Below, in pieces: positions 16,059 through 24,834 of a stretch of DNA of 34,946 bases (its first letter is position 1; each line of letters begins with the position of its first letter). The notes under the pieces are model-generated. The model did not search any database. It was not told where the DNA came from and saw only the letters and a list, made by a program, of their open reading frames with translations. The stretch lies in contig CAMNTQ010000034.1 of the NCBI GenBank assembly GCA_946558695.1, positions 1-34,946 of the forward strand. The letters run 5' to 3'. Origin of the DNA: an uncultured Lachnospiraceae bacterium. GTDB taxonomy: Bacteria > Bacillota > Clostridia > Lachnospirales > Lachnospiraceae. Made by a program: the position numbers and the translations under genes.

Positions 16059-16925
16059 CTATCCTACTTCTGCTTCCCACCTCCCGGACGCTCCGCATGG
16101 GAGTACAAGCCCTGAACGACTCACGGGCAATCCGACTTCCTGTGAGTCCACACGGCCTTTGCAACTCTTTAGCTCCGTAGCCATCATGTAAGTCAAAACT
16201 GCCGGCGCTAATCCTGTAGTGTAAGAGTTCACCAGAAAGAACAGCGGACGCTCCGACAAAATCTGAGTGCAAAGCTTGATCAGAGGATGTATGGCATCTT
16301 CAATCTTCCAGATCTCGCCCTTCGGTCCTCTTCCATAGGACGGCGGATCCATAATGATCGCATCATAACGGCTGCCCCGCCGGATTTCCCGCTCCACGAA
16401 CTTCACACAGTCATCCACAAGCCAGCGGACAGGCTTATCTGAAAGGCCGGAGGAAGCCGCGTTTTCCTTCGCCCAGTTTACCATACCCTTCGAGGCATCC
16501 ACATGGGTCACGTTTGCTCCCGCTGCCGCTGCAGCCAATGTAGCTCCTCCGGTATATGCAAACAGGTTCAGAACCTTCACCGGACATCCTGCATTTCTTA
16601 TCTTTTCCGAAAACCAATCCCAGTTTGCCGCCTGTTCCGGGAACAGCCCAGTATGTTTAAAGCTGAAGGGTTTCAAATTAAAAGTCAGCTCCTTATAATG
16701 AATCTGCCACTGCTTTGGAAGCGAAAAAAATTCCCATTCTCCGCCGCCCTTCTTACTGCGGTGATAATGTCCGTTCCTTCTCTTCCATCCTCTGTCTGTC
16801 CTAGGGGTATCCCATATAACCTGCGGATCAGGCCGCACTAAAAGGTATTCTCCCCACCGCTCCAGCTTTTCACCATTACTGCAATCAATAATCTCATAAT
16901 CCTTCCAATCATCTGCAATCCACAT
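16059..16925 (-). CDS. Class I SAM-dependent methyltransferase (RlmI/RlmK-like)
   Basis: The 288-residue enzyme has a SAM-binding motif I in LNLFAYTGGATLAAAAAGA, motif II VTHVDASKGMVNWAKENA, and a catalytic DPPSYGRGPKGEIWK motif IV as in the RlmI/RlmK group of 23S rRNA methyltransferases. The N-terminal ~120 residues resemble the substrate-recognition part, ending in the PEQAANWDWF motif. The longest frame begins at 16982. A GGAAGGA box favours the ATG at 16923-16925, which removes a 19-residue prefix. The target base is unproven. No operon partner is apparent. Confidence 0.88.
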   Translation of the reverse strand: MWIADDWKDYEIIDCSNGEKLERWGEYLLVRPDPQVIWDTPRTDRGWKRRNGHYHRSKKGGGEWEFFSLPKQWQIHYKELTFNLKPFSFKHTGLFPEQAANWDWFSEKIRNAGCPVKVLNLFAYTGGATLAAAAAGANVTHVDASKGMVNWAKENAASSGLSDKPVRWLVDDCVKFVEREIRRGSRYDAIIMDPPSYGRGPKGEIWKIEDAIHPLIKLCTQILSERPLFFLVNSYTTGLAPAVLTYMMATELKSCKGRVDSQEVGLPVSRSGLVLPCGASGRWEAEVG

Positions 16926-17083
16926 ATATAAATCCTTCCAAAAAAAATCTATTACTATAACTGCCTTGCGGCATATACGCAAAACCAGTATATCATGTTA
17001 TTCTATATTAGGAAACCAATTGTATTTTTTCTTTTCCTATGTTACGCTGAATATAAAAGATATTCTGTCCCGGAGGTTACACT

Positions 17084-17623
17084 ATGAAACTAATGATCGC
17101 ATCAGATATACATGGCTCTTCCTATTACTGCAAAAAAATGATAGAAGCATATAAAAGAGAAGAAGCCGAAAGACTTCTCCTTTTGGGCGACATCCTCTAT
17201 CATGGTCCGCGAAATGATCTTCCGAAAGACTACAATCCGAAAGAAGTCATCACTATGCTCAATTCTCTAAAACAGGAACTTTTATGTATCCGCGGAAACT
17301 GTGATACAGAGGTCGACCAGATGGTACTGGAATTCCCGATCCTCGCAGACTATTGTCTGCTTGAGCTTGACGGACATACTATCTTTGCCTCTCACGGGCA
17401 CCGCTATAATCCTCAGACACCGCCTCCTTTAAAGTACGGGGACATTCTCCTGAACGGACACACCCATGTTCCGGCAATCAAGAACATGGGCGCCTATACC
17501 TATATGAATCCGGGTTCTGTCGCCATTCCAAAGGACGGCTCCGCGCACGGATATATGCTTTATGACAGGGATTTTCTGTGGAAAGATTTAGACGGAAATG
17601 TGCTGGATATTTCCGAAGATTAG
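17084..17623 (+). CDS. yfcE: YfcE-like metallophosphodiesterase
   Basis: The 179-residue protein carries the calcineurin-like metal site: ASDIHGS (Asp8, His10), LLGDILYHG, RGNCD, FASHGHRY and LNGHTHVPA. It matches the YfcE/MJ0936 phosphodiesterase family in length and motif order. The physiological substrate is unknown. A GGAGG box precedes the ATG. It is divergent from the methyltransferase and convergent with the small membrane protein gene. Confidence 0.92.
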   Translation: MKLMIASDIHGSSYYCKKMIEAYKREEAERLLLLGDILYHGPRNDLPKDYNPKEVITMLNSLKQELLCIRGNCDTEVDQMVLEFPILADYCLLELDGHTIFASHGHRYNPQTPPPLKYGDILLNGHTHVPAIKNMGAYTYMNPGSVAIPKDGSAHGYMLYDRDFLWKDLDGNVLDISED

Positions 17624-17636
17624 CCAGCATTTTGCC

Positions 17637-17834
17637 TTATTCTCCCGACTGTCTGAATACCGCGATTACAGTCCAAAGAGTCGCCAGAAACTGCACGATA
17701 AATACAAAATCAAATAGACATCTTTTCAGCATTGAGAGGTTACTATCTCCAACCAGTCCATATCCGATACCTGTAGCACAAGCGCTAAATAACAACGCTA
17801 GCACACTGACTAATATCCTTTCCCTTTTATGCAT
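17637..17834 (-). CDS. Small two-helix membrane protein
   Basis: The 65-residue protein has a basic N-terminus (MHKRER) and two hydrophobic segments at about residues 7-27 and 41-60. An excellent GGAGGG box lies five bases before the ATG. The first segment contains a short LLFSACATG that could be mistaken for a lipobox; the following helix argues for an integral membrane protein. No family is recognised. It follows the P-loop protein gene by 13 bases and is probably in one transcript with it. Confidence 0.75.
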   Translation of the reverse strand: MHKRERILVSVLALLFSACATGIGYGLVGDSNLSMLKRCLFDFVFIVQFLATLWTVIAVFRQSGE

Positions 17835-17847
17835 AATATCCCTCCGT

Positions 17848-18348
17848 TCAAAGGCATCCGGCTATCCTTTGCAGGTAATCGCCTGCTTCTTTCCGTGATT
17901 TAAAAATCACGATATTCTTCTCGTCCTTATATTTATTTATCAACTTGTATATGTCCGGCAATTCGTTTTGCGGAAAATCAATAATCCATCGCTTAAACTC
18001 CTTATCAAATTCCGTCTCAAGCCACGGCAGATCTTCCCGCTTTTCCCCAATACGGGACTCTGCCCCCGAAAGGCAGATATCCAGCGGATAATCCATCAGA
18101 AAAACCGTATCGCACTCCTTAAGGCGCAATTCCAGCGTTCGCTGATAATTTCCGTCGATGATCCATCGGTCTCTTCGCACAATCTCAGCAAGCTTTGCAT
18201 CAAACTCTTCTTTTGAGATATTGGTCCGGTCAGGCTTATGCCAGATCATATCCAGATGATATAGGGGAAGTCCCGTCTTATCCCTCAACTCCCGCGCAAA
18301 TGTACTTTTTCCCGCGCCCGGACAGCCGATGATCATTACTTTTAACAT
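17848..18348 (-). CDS. P-loop kinase-like protein (adenylate kinase/topology modulation family)
   Basis: The 166-residue protein starts with a Walker A motif, GCPGAGKST at residues 8-16. It then shows PLYHLDMIWHKPDRT, WIIDGNYQRTLELRL and LMDYPLDICL, a pattern typical of the small P-loop family often named DNA topology modulation protein or FlaR and related to adenylate kinases. The DGNY motif is diagnostic. It is a cytosolic protein and the substrate is unknown. It lies between two small membrane protein genes on the same strand. Confidence 0.85.
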   Translation of the reverse strand: MLKVMIIGCPGAGKSTFARELRDKTGLPLYHLDMIWHKPDRTNISKEEFDAKLAEIVRRDRWIIDGNYQRTLELRLKECDTVFLMDYPLDICLSGAESRIGEKREDLPWLETEFDKEFKRWIIDFPQNELPDIYKLINKYKDEKNIVIFKSRKEAGDYLQRIAGCL

Positions 18349-18415
18349 ATTCCCTAATCCTCACGAATTTAAAAATCGCTGCATTCTTTCAACTCTTCTC
18401 ACACTTTTCTTTCTG

Positions 18416-18892
18416 TCAGTTCTTCCGCATCTTAAAATAACAATAAACCGCGCTGACAACATCCAGACAGAACATAAACTGCATGATAATATGAACCGCC
18501 GTCTCTTTCTTAGACATCCTGCCTTCAGCACGGCTCACTATTATTCCACTGATTCCATACATTGATGACGGCAGCAGCAACATATAATCAAACAATATCA
18601 AAAATGGAATCAGCGGCAGAATCAGGATATGCAGCATCAATACGATTAAAATCACTAATACATACACCGGAATATTGAACAACTTCAATATCATACCCCA
18701 GAATAAAAGCTGCCTTCCCCCGCAATGCAGTTTCGGAAGGATAAAAGCATATATCATATTGGGCAGATAAATCAGCACGCAAAGGATTTTCCACACAGTA
18801 AAAGCTTCACTTCCAAGTCCTTTTTGTATGCATGTTCCGATAAATATGTAAGGTGCTGCCATCATGAGCAGCATAGGAATTCTTTTCATCAT
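18416..18892 (-). CDS. Multi-pass membrane protein of unknown function
   Basis: The 158-residue protein has about four hydrophobic segments: residues 5-22, 33-53, 60-90 and a last near 136-152, with basic residues between. No family is recognised. Its ATG overlaps the stop codon of the surface-protein gene by four bases, which suggests coupled translation and a possible role in export or anchoring of that protein. No independent ribosome binding site is strong. Confidence 0.7.
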   Translation of the reverse strand: MMKRIPMLLMMAAPYIFIGTCIQKGLGSEAFTVWKILCVLIYLPNMIYAFILPKLHCGGRQLLFWGMILKLFNIPVYVLVILIVLMLHILILPLIPFLILFDYMLLLPSSMYGISGIIVSRAEGRMSKKETAVHIIMQFMFCLDVVSAVYCYFKMRKN

Positions 18893-21633
18893 TTCTTCGT
18901 ATTCACGGCTTTTTTACCAGACCAATCCGAATACAATTTTTTGCTTTTTCCATTCACTTTCACTGTTTTGTATGTGCGGATTCTAACGTAATATTTCTTC
19001 TTTCCTGCCAATTTGGAAATCTTCTTTACAGTGCTATTCTTTTTCACCGTAACAGCTTTTAAGGTTTTCCCCTTAAATTTCGCGCTTGTGCAATACTGAA
19101 TCTGATAACCATCGATCTGGGCTGCCTGCTTATTCCACGTCACCTGCATCCCCTTTGATTTGGCGGCAACCTTTTTCAGACTGGTCTTCTTTGGCCTTAT
19201 GGTAAAGCTTCCGGTCATTTTACCACTGTAATTTCCCTGAAGCACAATCGCCACTGAATATACTCCCGGATTCTTTCTCCCTTTCGGATATTTGATCTGA
19301 TAGTCCGTGCCCTTTCTTAAACTGTTCCCTTGGCTGTCTTTTACAGTCACAGAAGGTGTTTTCACCTTTCCATCATAAGAAAAATCTGTTTTGTTCAATG
19401 TAAGCTTCCGGGGTTTATAAATAACAGATGCACTCCCGGCCGCAGAACACACCTGACAGCTCTGTTGTATTTTTCCATTTTTCTTAACAGTTGCCGGGAA
19501 CACTTTTGATACATACTTATGGCTCAGCAGAGCAAGTTCTTCTATATATCTATTCCCGCAGCTGCAGGTATAGGTTCTGATTCCCTTCTCTGTACAGGTC
19601 GCTGTCTTTGTCACTGCGCTTTGGTATGAATGGGTATGCTCCGGTTTTCCAAGTGCCGGGATTACTTCCTGTTTTTTTAATACCTCTTTGCAGACACTGC
19701 AGTGACTTCCTTCTGTTTTTCCGGCTGTTGTCTCTGTAGGCGCCACCGCCGGATCTGTAACCGGTTTATGGCCTGCCGCTTCAATGCTTTCTGTATAGGT
19801 ATTCCCGCAGCTGCAGGTATAGGTCCTGATTCCCTTCTCTGTACAGGTCGCTGTCTTTGTCACTGCGCTTTGGTATGAATGGGTATGCTCCGGTTTTTCC
19901 GGCTCCGGCTTCTCTGTCTCACCTGTATCCCCATTGTAAAATGTCACTCGCCGCTCGGCCATTACCTCATTTTGCAAAGCTTTTACATCTGCCACTGTAT
20001 CCAACTGTTCAAGCTCATAAGGTGAAGACAAGAATAAAAACGTATAGTCCCCCGTTGTTGCCATGTTGTCATATTTCTGAATATAATATCTGCCTGAATA
20101 TCCTTCCAGAGGCGAAAGCGTAACCCATTGCAGCCAATCATTCTTTTGCAGAATATCTTCTGTATTTTTTTCCCAGTATTCTGTCCGAATACAGAGTACA
20201 TGACCGATTTCATAAAACAGTTTATCTTCTATCTCGCTGTCATCGAATATATTGCCCTCTTTATCATACCATTTGACTTCAAAATATGGATCTCCTTCGG
20301 AGATTTTCTCTTCCCCATACAAGCTGATCTTTGCCAAATCCACTTCTGATGGCGCTGAAAGTATCTCAATACGCCCAATCTCTCTTAAAATCAACGGATC
20401 TGTTTTCCATACTCCATCCGAATACTTCAGTTCATATCCATTCTCTATACTCTTCTGTGCCAATACAAAATTCGCTTCTGTCGCTTTTGCATGATCGGCA
20501 ATAATGTAGGCTCTGTCTGGCAAAAGTATGCCCGGAGTATTCCTATGTTCCGTCTGAAATTGCGTAGTGCCTGTAATCCACCCATTAATCTGCAGGCGGC
20601 CCTCCCGATTCAGCACAAGAATTCCTTTCTCCTTTGCAGCATCAGTTTCTCCGGTAAAATCTCCAGTTATAACTGCATTGTGTACACCATTCAAATCCAG
20701 GCAGGCTCCGTCTTGTAATGTGACATTGCATAAGCTTTCTGTTTCAGGCGACAGACACGCCCCATTCCGCAACACCACATTCCCTATATTATCCAGTACC
20801 GCGTTTTCTATCAGAGGCGAATCAACTGTCAAAGTGGTATTTGCATCCCCGTAAAATTTCTTTGCCTGCGCCGCCTGATTCGCCTCTCCGGAAATGTTGA
20901 TTGCCGCTTCACTGTTCCCAAATGTCTCAATGTTTTCCCGAACTGTCACCTTGGCATCCAGATTCAAAACAGCATTGCCATTATAAGGCTTTTTGTTGTC
21001 ATATCCCTGATCATGCCCCATATAAATTGCTTTGAACATTGTCTCATCATTAGAGTTTCTCACTGTCAGAGAGGCATTACCCCCAATCGACGTATTCGTA
21101 TATCCGCCCGCATACACTGTTGGCAGCAGTTCTTCCTCTGTACCGTTTAAAATTGTTCCTCCCGGAAGATAGGTTCTCACATTATCCAGAGTAAGGCTGT
21201 ATCCCGCAAGAAAGATTTCCCGGTGCGGGACGCTATGCAATTCATCCGAAGAGTTAAAAACCAGCTTGATATTTTGAAAGCAGACGCCGTCCCCTTCCAA
21301 TTGAATCGGACTGCGGGAAGTTATTCGGGCATCCCCTGTGCCCTGAATGACCGTGTTTCCCGGTATTTTTATCGGAAGCATCCTGCCATCTGTATCCGCA
21401 CCTGAGCTTATAGTAAAATCACCCTGCACCGTAATCGGGCTTTTCTTCCCTGCCAGTGCAGCCATGAGTTCATCGTGATTAGTTACAGTCACTCCCATCC
21501 CCTCAGCCGCACGGGCGGTTTCAGTCTGATGCACGTCTTCCTGCGCCTTCACTACCAGTGGCATCCGCATTCCCCCGAATAGTGCCGCCGCCGCGATCAG
21601 CATAAATAAATATTTTTTGATTTTTCTTTTCAT
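18889..21633 (-). CDS. Secreted surface protein with beta-helix-like, repeat and Fn3-like regions
   Basis: The 914-residue protein has a signal peptide (MKRKIKKYLFMLIAAAALFG, cleavage near VVKAQ). Residues about 45-380 are rich in short beta repeats (for example GDFTISSGADTDGRM, LTLDNVRTYLPGG, GNVVLRNGACL), resembling a pectate-lyase-like or adhesin beta-helix. Two copies of a Cys-rich HTHSYQSAVTKTATCTEKG module, with CSCGN, follow, then a SFSYDGK-like beta domain and a C-terminal Fn3-like domain (MQVTWNKQAAQIDGYQIQY to YYVRIRTY). No LPXTG, choline-binding or S-layer anchor is seen. The longest frame starts at 21651, but GAGGAG favours the ATG at 21631-21633. The ligand is unknown; an extracellular adhesive or binding role is likely. 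Confidence 0.85.
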   Translation of the reverse strand: MKRKIKKYLFMLIAAAALFGGMRMPLVVKAQEDVHQTETARAAEGMGVTVTNHDELMAALAGKKSPITVQGDFTISSGADTDGRMLPIKIPGNTVIQGTGDARITSRSPIQLEGDGVCFQNIKLVFNSSDELHSVPHREIFLAGYSLTLDNVRTYLPGGTILNGTEEELLPTVYAGGYTNTSIGGNASLTVRNSNDETMFKAIYMGHDQGYDNKKPYNGNAVLNLDAKVTVRENIETFGNSEAAINISGEANQAAQAKKFYGDANTTLTVDSPLIENAVLDNIGNVVLRNGACLSPETESLCNVTLQDGACLDLNGVHNAVITGDFTGETDAAKEKGILVLNREGRLQINGWITGTTQFQTEHRNTPGILLPDRAYIIADHAKATEANFVLAQKSIENGYELKYSDGVWKTDPLILREIGRIEILSAPSEVDLAKISLYGEEKISEGDPYFEVKWYDKEGNIFDDSEIEDKLFYEIGHVLCIRTEYWEKNTEDILQKNDWLQWVTLSPLEGYSGRYYIQKYDNMATTGDYTFLFLSSPYELEQLDTVADVKALQNEVMAERRVTFYNGDTGETEKPEPEKPEHTHSYQSAVTKTATCTEKGIRTYTCSCGNTYTESIEAAGHKPVTDPAVAPTETTAGKTEGSHCSVCKEVLKKQEVIPALGKPEHTHSYQSAVTKTATCTEKGIRTYTCSCGNRYIEELALLSHKYVSKVFPATVKKNGKIQQSCQVCSAAGSASVIYKPRKLTLNKTDFSYDGKVKTPSVTVKDSQGNSLRKGTDYQIKYPKGRKNPGVYSVAIVLQGNYSGKMTGSFTIRPKKTSLKKVAAKSKGMQVTWNKQAAQIDGYQIQYCTSAKFKGKTLKAVTVKKNSTVKKISKLAGKKKYYVRIRTYKTVKVNGKSKKLYSDWSGKKAVNTKK
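19551..19648. repeat. Direct repeat copy A within the surface-protein gene
   Basis: About 98 bases are repeated with a single visible T/C difference at 19800-19897, offset by 249 bases (83 codons, in frame). They encode part of the HTHSYQSAVTKTATCTEKG module and its CSCGN tail. Near identity at the DNA level indicates a recent in-frame duplication or gene conversion. Confidence 0.85.
19800..19897. repeat. Direct repeat copy B within the surface-protein gene
   Basis: This is the partner of the repeat at 19551-19648. Outside the repeat the modules diverge (ESIEAAGHKPV here against EELALLSHKYV in the other), so only the core is conserved or homogenised. Confidence 0.85.
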
Positions 21634-21912
21634 ACACAAATCTCCTCTCATTTAACATGATCATACCTGATATATTTTAAGGTTTCATTAAAATCATCAT
21701 CTCGTACCTAAAAATTTATCTCCATTCAAGTGTATCATATGCTTCGGCAATTCGGCAATCCATCTTTCTGCAGCTCATTGTGTTTCCCTGCCGGACCTTG
21801 CCGTTTCCATACTTGCAAAAAACTGCCCTTATTTCTTTCTCTCTTTCTTCGGCATACTATCTAATTATAAATTCGTGGTTTCAATAACCTTTTCCAGCAT
21901 CTTAATCTTGCC
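21634..21912. other. Intergenic region between the surface-protein and GNAT genes
   Basis: This stretch of about 280 bases is AT-rich and has no supportable ORF, tRNA or strong terminator by eye. It should hold the promoter of the surface-protein operon and the 3' end of the GNAT transcript. Confidence 0.4.
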
Positions 21913-22332
21913 TCACATCCACCTCATAGAGTATTCTTTTTCACCGGTACTTTCATCAATACCCTCGGATTGAATCTGAAATTTTTCTCTTTGATAAAAT
22001 TTTATTGCCCCCATATTTTTCTGATATACATTCAAATGCAGTTCCTTCTTAATACTCTTTACAAAATCCAGAAGCTGTTTCCCGATACCGCTGGATTGTA
22101 CCGCGTATCTGACAAAGATTCCTGCAATATAACTGTCATTCAGTCCAATAAAACCTTGTATTTTTCCTTCATATTCGTAAACATACACTTCTGCCTGCGC
22201 AAGCATTTCTTTTACCGTCTCAAAGTTCTCCAGCCAGTATTGCGCCGCTATAAAGTCATGGGCTTTTATATTGGTGTCAAGCCAGATATCCGCGACACTG
22301 TCTATATCTGTCATCTGTAATTTCCGAATCAT
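21913..22332 (-). CDS. GNAT-family N-acetyltransferase
   Basis: The 139-residue protein has the GNAT fold pattern: an N-terminal IRKLQMTDIDSVADIWLDTN, a central YVYEYEGKIQGFIGLNDSYIAGIFV strand pair, the acetyl-CoA loop GIGKQLLDFVK (an SSGIGKQL version of Q/RxxGxG/A), and a C-terminal VYQKNMGAIKFYQREKFQIQSEG. It resembles YjaB/PhnO-type small acetyltransferases; the acceptor is unknown. Its ATG overlaps the TGA of the truncated LOR gene. Confidence 0.88.
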   Translation of the reverse strand: MIRKLQMTDIDSVADIWLDTNIKAHDFIAAQYWLENFETVKEMLAQAEVYVYEYEGKIQGFIGLNDSYIAGIFVRYAVQSSGIGKQLLDFVKSIKKELHLNVYQKNMGAIKFYQREKFQIQSEGIDESTGEKEYSMRWM

Positions 22333-22487
22333 ACTCCCACTTCTCTCTCCGAAGCATCGTACACATGGAGCCTGTGCCCCAGTGAAAGGAACTCTGCTTT
22401 TACAAAATATTTTACGCTGCCATCCTCATCATAGACATCATAGGTATCCGTCCATGAAAATACTCTCTGCTTTATCAAAAGCTTCAT
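22329..22487 (-). pseudogene. Truncated LURP-one-related (LOR/YxjI-like) gene
   Basis: The 52-residue product starts MKLLIKQRVFSWTDTYDVYDEDGSVKY in two halves and continues FVKAEFLSLGHRLHVYD, which is the N-terminus of the LURP-one-related family. Full members are about 160 residues; here the frame stops just after EREVGV. None of the three frames beyond the stop continues the family, because the GNAT gene begins at once. This looks like a 3' deletion that fused the remnant to the GNAT start rather than a simple frameshift. GGAGG lies nine bases before the ATG at 22485-22487; a longer frame to 22520 is less likely. Confidence 0.7.
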
Positions 22488-22525
22488 CCCGTCTTTCCTC
22501 CATTTCATCCTGCATTGCAAAACCT

Positions 22526-23794
22526 CTACTTCTCCTTCTGGTACATGGACAGCAGCTTATCCAAATACACGGATTTAAACTGCTTGCTTGCCAACGCCTG
22601 CTTTAGCGGCGGCAATTTCAGGATAGTTCCGAATACTGCTGCCATCGCCCTGTGATTGGCAAATGCCTGATTATCAAAAACCAGATTCTGCAGCGTCCCC
22701 TTCTCAATCGCCTGAAGCACAAAACGGTGGGTGCTGTTCACCGGCGTGATCACCTGTATCGGTCTTCTTTCCAATTGAATCGCTTTTGTCGGGCAATTTC
22801 TCGCACATACGCCGCAGCCAAGGCAGATCTCCTCGTCGATGACCGGATGCCCCGCCTCCATAGAAATTGCCAGTATCGGACATACCTTTGCGCACTTTCC
22901 GCAACCGATACACGTTTCCAAGGATACCTTCGGAATATAATTCGTAGTCGCTACCGGCTGCATAGGACTGAACCTGCGCGCCGCCTGCAGCGCCTCGCAG
23001 CAGCACCCGCAGCAATTGCAGATAAATGCTGGATGCTCCCTGACGTTCTCCCCAATCTGCACCAGATTGCTTTCATAAGACAGTTCTAACACTTCTTTCG
23101 CTTCTTCTTTGTAGATCAGTCTCGCGTAATCCCCATGCTCCGCAAGAGAGCGGGCAACATTGTCAAAAGTCAGGCACACGTCCCACGGTGCGTCGATCTC
23201 GCAGGGATGTCCTGCATGATACATCTTATGCCGGCAGTAACAGGTTCCAAGACCGATATATTTCGCTTCCTCCACAATATGGGTTGCCCGTTCATAATCT
23301 AATATATGATTCGTCTTGTCATTGGTCAGCACAGGCTCCTGTACATATACCCGCCCAAGTCTTGTCTCTGTGGCGAAAAACAAATCCTTTACAAAATCCT
23401 CTTCCACATTCATATACTGATAGTAAAGCTCGCTTAAGTATTTCTGGTCAATATCTCCTCTTGTCCTCATCAGGGCAAATTCAATAAATCCTGCCATCGG
23501 AGGCGGCATTACAAACTGCCTTTCCCCGTGATAATCAGAATCCACCAGAAGCGCTTTCTCACAGAGCTGATCTAATAACTTCTCTGCCTTCGCCTCCGTC
23601 GTCCCCCAGATCTTTGCCGCCCGCTTAAGGGTAAACGGACGAACCGGAAGCAGCGCTACCCATTTCGCTTCTTTCTCCGTATATAGTACCTGCAGAATCT
23701 TATACAACGTATTAGAAGCAGGCGCCCCCTGCGTAAACCAGTTGATCCTCTCCTCTAAATTTTTATAAGCATCCTTCGTCGTCAAGTGCCCCAT
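22526..23794 (-). CDS. Multi-cluster Fe-S protein with N-terminal winged-helix-like region
   Basis: The 422-residue protein has a helical, winged-helix-like N-terminus (to about residue 100; RPFTLKRAAKIWGTTEAKAEKL in halves). Two unusual Cys clusters follow: CYCRH at 185-189 with HPC near 197, and CNCCGCCC at 259-266. Then comes a 2[4Fe-4S] ferredoxin domain, CIGCGKCAKVCP (295-306) and CLGCGVCARNCP (324-335). The extra Cys clusters could hold further clusters or metals. The longest frame starts at 23818; GGGAGG favours the ATG at 23792-23794. It follows DUF2804 by 20 bases, in one operon with an Fe-S aldo/keto reductase, suggesting a role in electron supply. The exact function is unknown. Confidence 0.82.
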   Translation of the reverse strand: MGHLTTKDAYKNLEERINWFTQGAPASNTLYKILQVLYTEKEAKWVALLPVRPFTLKRAAKIWGTTEAKAEKLLDQLCEKALLVDSDYHGERQFVMPPPMAGFIEFALMRTRGDIDQKYLSELYYQYMNVEEDFVKDLFFATETRLGRVYVQEPVLTNDKTNHILDYERATHIVEEAKYIGLGTCYCRHKMYHAGHPCEIDAPWDVCLTFDNVARSLAEHGDYARLIYKEEAKEVLELSYESNLVQIGENVREHPAFICNCCGCCCEALQAARRFSPMQPVATTNYIPKVSLETCIGCGKCAKVCPILAISMEAGHPVIDEEICLGCGVCARNCPTKAIQLERRPIQVITPVNSTHRFVLQAIEKGTLQNLVFDNQAFANHRAMAAVFGTILKLPPLKQALASKQFKSVYLDKLLSMYQKEK

Positions 23795-23814
23795 ACCACA
23801 CCTCCCCGTAATGA

Positions 23815-24834
23815 TCAATATCTGTTATGCACATCCTCCGCAAAGCAGAGAACATCCTTAATCTGAAGTTCTCTTCCATCGTCCAGCACGGCCTTTCCGC
23901 TCATCCTGCCAAATACCTGATGCTGGTCGGACTCAATAATAAGAGCATTGGTCTTTGCGGCTCTGTCCAGCACCGGAACAAAGTCCATTTCAAACCTTCC
24001 GTCGCTGGACGTGAATTTCCACGGCTTCATATAACTATCCTTCGGAATATGGAATACCACGTCATCAAGCTTATGCCCCACGCCGTCGTAAAACAGCATA
24101 TTTTCCGATGCCGCAGACGTATCTCCAAATCCGTAACCAATATTGAATCCGAAAGGCTTCCCGTCAATCACCGTGTTCCCGGATCCCCAGTACCAGCGGT
24201 TGTCATACGTCCACACGCCGCGCCCCCAGTCCAGTGTGCCAAAATCCGTATTCTCATTGAAAACATACGTCTTTCCGCCATATTTCATATAACCGGAGGC
24301 TGGCAAACAGTTAATCTTCTGGTTATAATAGAAAGCCCTCTTCTTTTCAAACGGTGTCGCAATGACCATCGTATCCATATCAGGCTGTTTCAGCGTGATA
24401 TCACAGGAAAATGTCTTCCCTTCATAAAAATTTTTAAAAAAGCACCGAATACGTCTTTCTCCATTCTTTACCGTATATGCCATATGCAGGCGCTTATCAC
24501 GGTACTCAATATCTCCTTCCTCTGATGTCTGGGGGAGACCAAACTTCCCCAGAGGAAATGCGTTTAATATTGTCTCCGTATGCTCCCAGCCCTCTTTAAA
24601 ATTCAGCAGAGATACGGACTGCAATCCGATATACCCGTCGTCAGACAAGGTAAAGGCTCCCGCAAAATCTTCGTTCAGGACAAGATAATAATCCCACTCT
24701 TTAATCCTGAATTTCGGTGCTTTGATCTGACTTCTTTTATAAGTCTGAATCAGCTTCCTCGACCATCCCGGTTCTCTTAAACTTCCGTCGGGCATTAGCA
24801 GATCCTGCCGCTTTGTTACTTCATGATTTCTCAT
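23815..24834 (-). CDS. DUF2804 family protein
   Basis: The 339-residue cytosolic protein shows DUF2804 features: an N-terminal LLMPDGSLREPGWSRKL, a YYLVLNEDFAGAFTLSDDGYIG segment, and Trp/Gly-rich beta strands (DWGRGVWTYDNRWYWGSGN, about residues 205-223) as in lipocalin-like hydratase-type folds. Biochemical function is not established. Its ATG overlaps the stop of the aldo/keto reductase gene by four bases and the Fe-S protein gene follows 20 bases on, so all three are co-translated. A hydrophobic substrate handled with low-potential electrons is a reasonable inference. Confidence 0.85.
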   Translation of the reverse strand: MRNHEVTKRQDLLMPDGSLREPGWSRKLIQTYKRSQIKAPKFRIKEWDYYLVLNEDFAGAFTLSDDGYIGLQSVSLLNFKEGWEHTETILNAFPLGKFGLPQTSEEGDIEYRDKRLHMAYTVKNGERRIRCFFKNFYEGKTFSCDITLKQPDMDTMVIATPFEKKRAFYYNQKINCLPASGYMKYGGKTYVFNENTDFGTLDWGRGVWTYDNRWYWGSGNTVIDGKPFGFNIGYGFGDTSAASENMLFYDGVGHKLDDVVFHIPKDSYMKPWKFTSSDGRFEMDFVPVLDRAAKTNALIIESDQHQVFGRMSGKAVLDDGRELQIKDVLCFAEDVHNRY

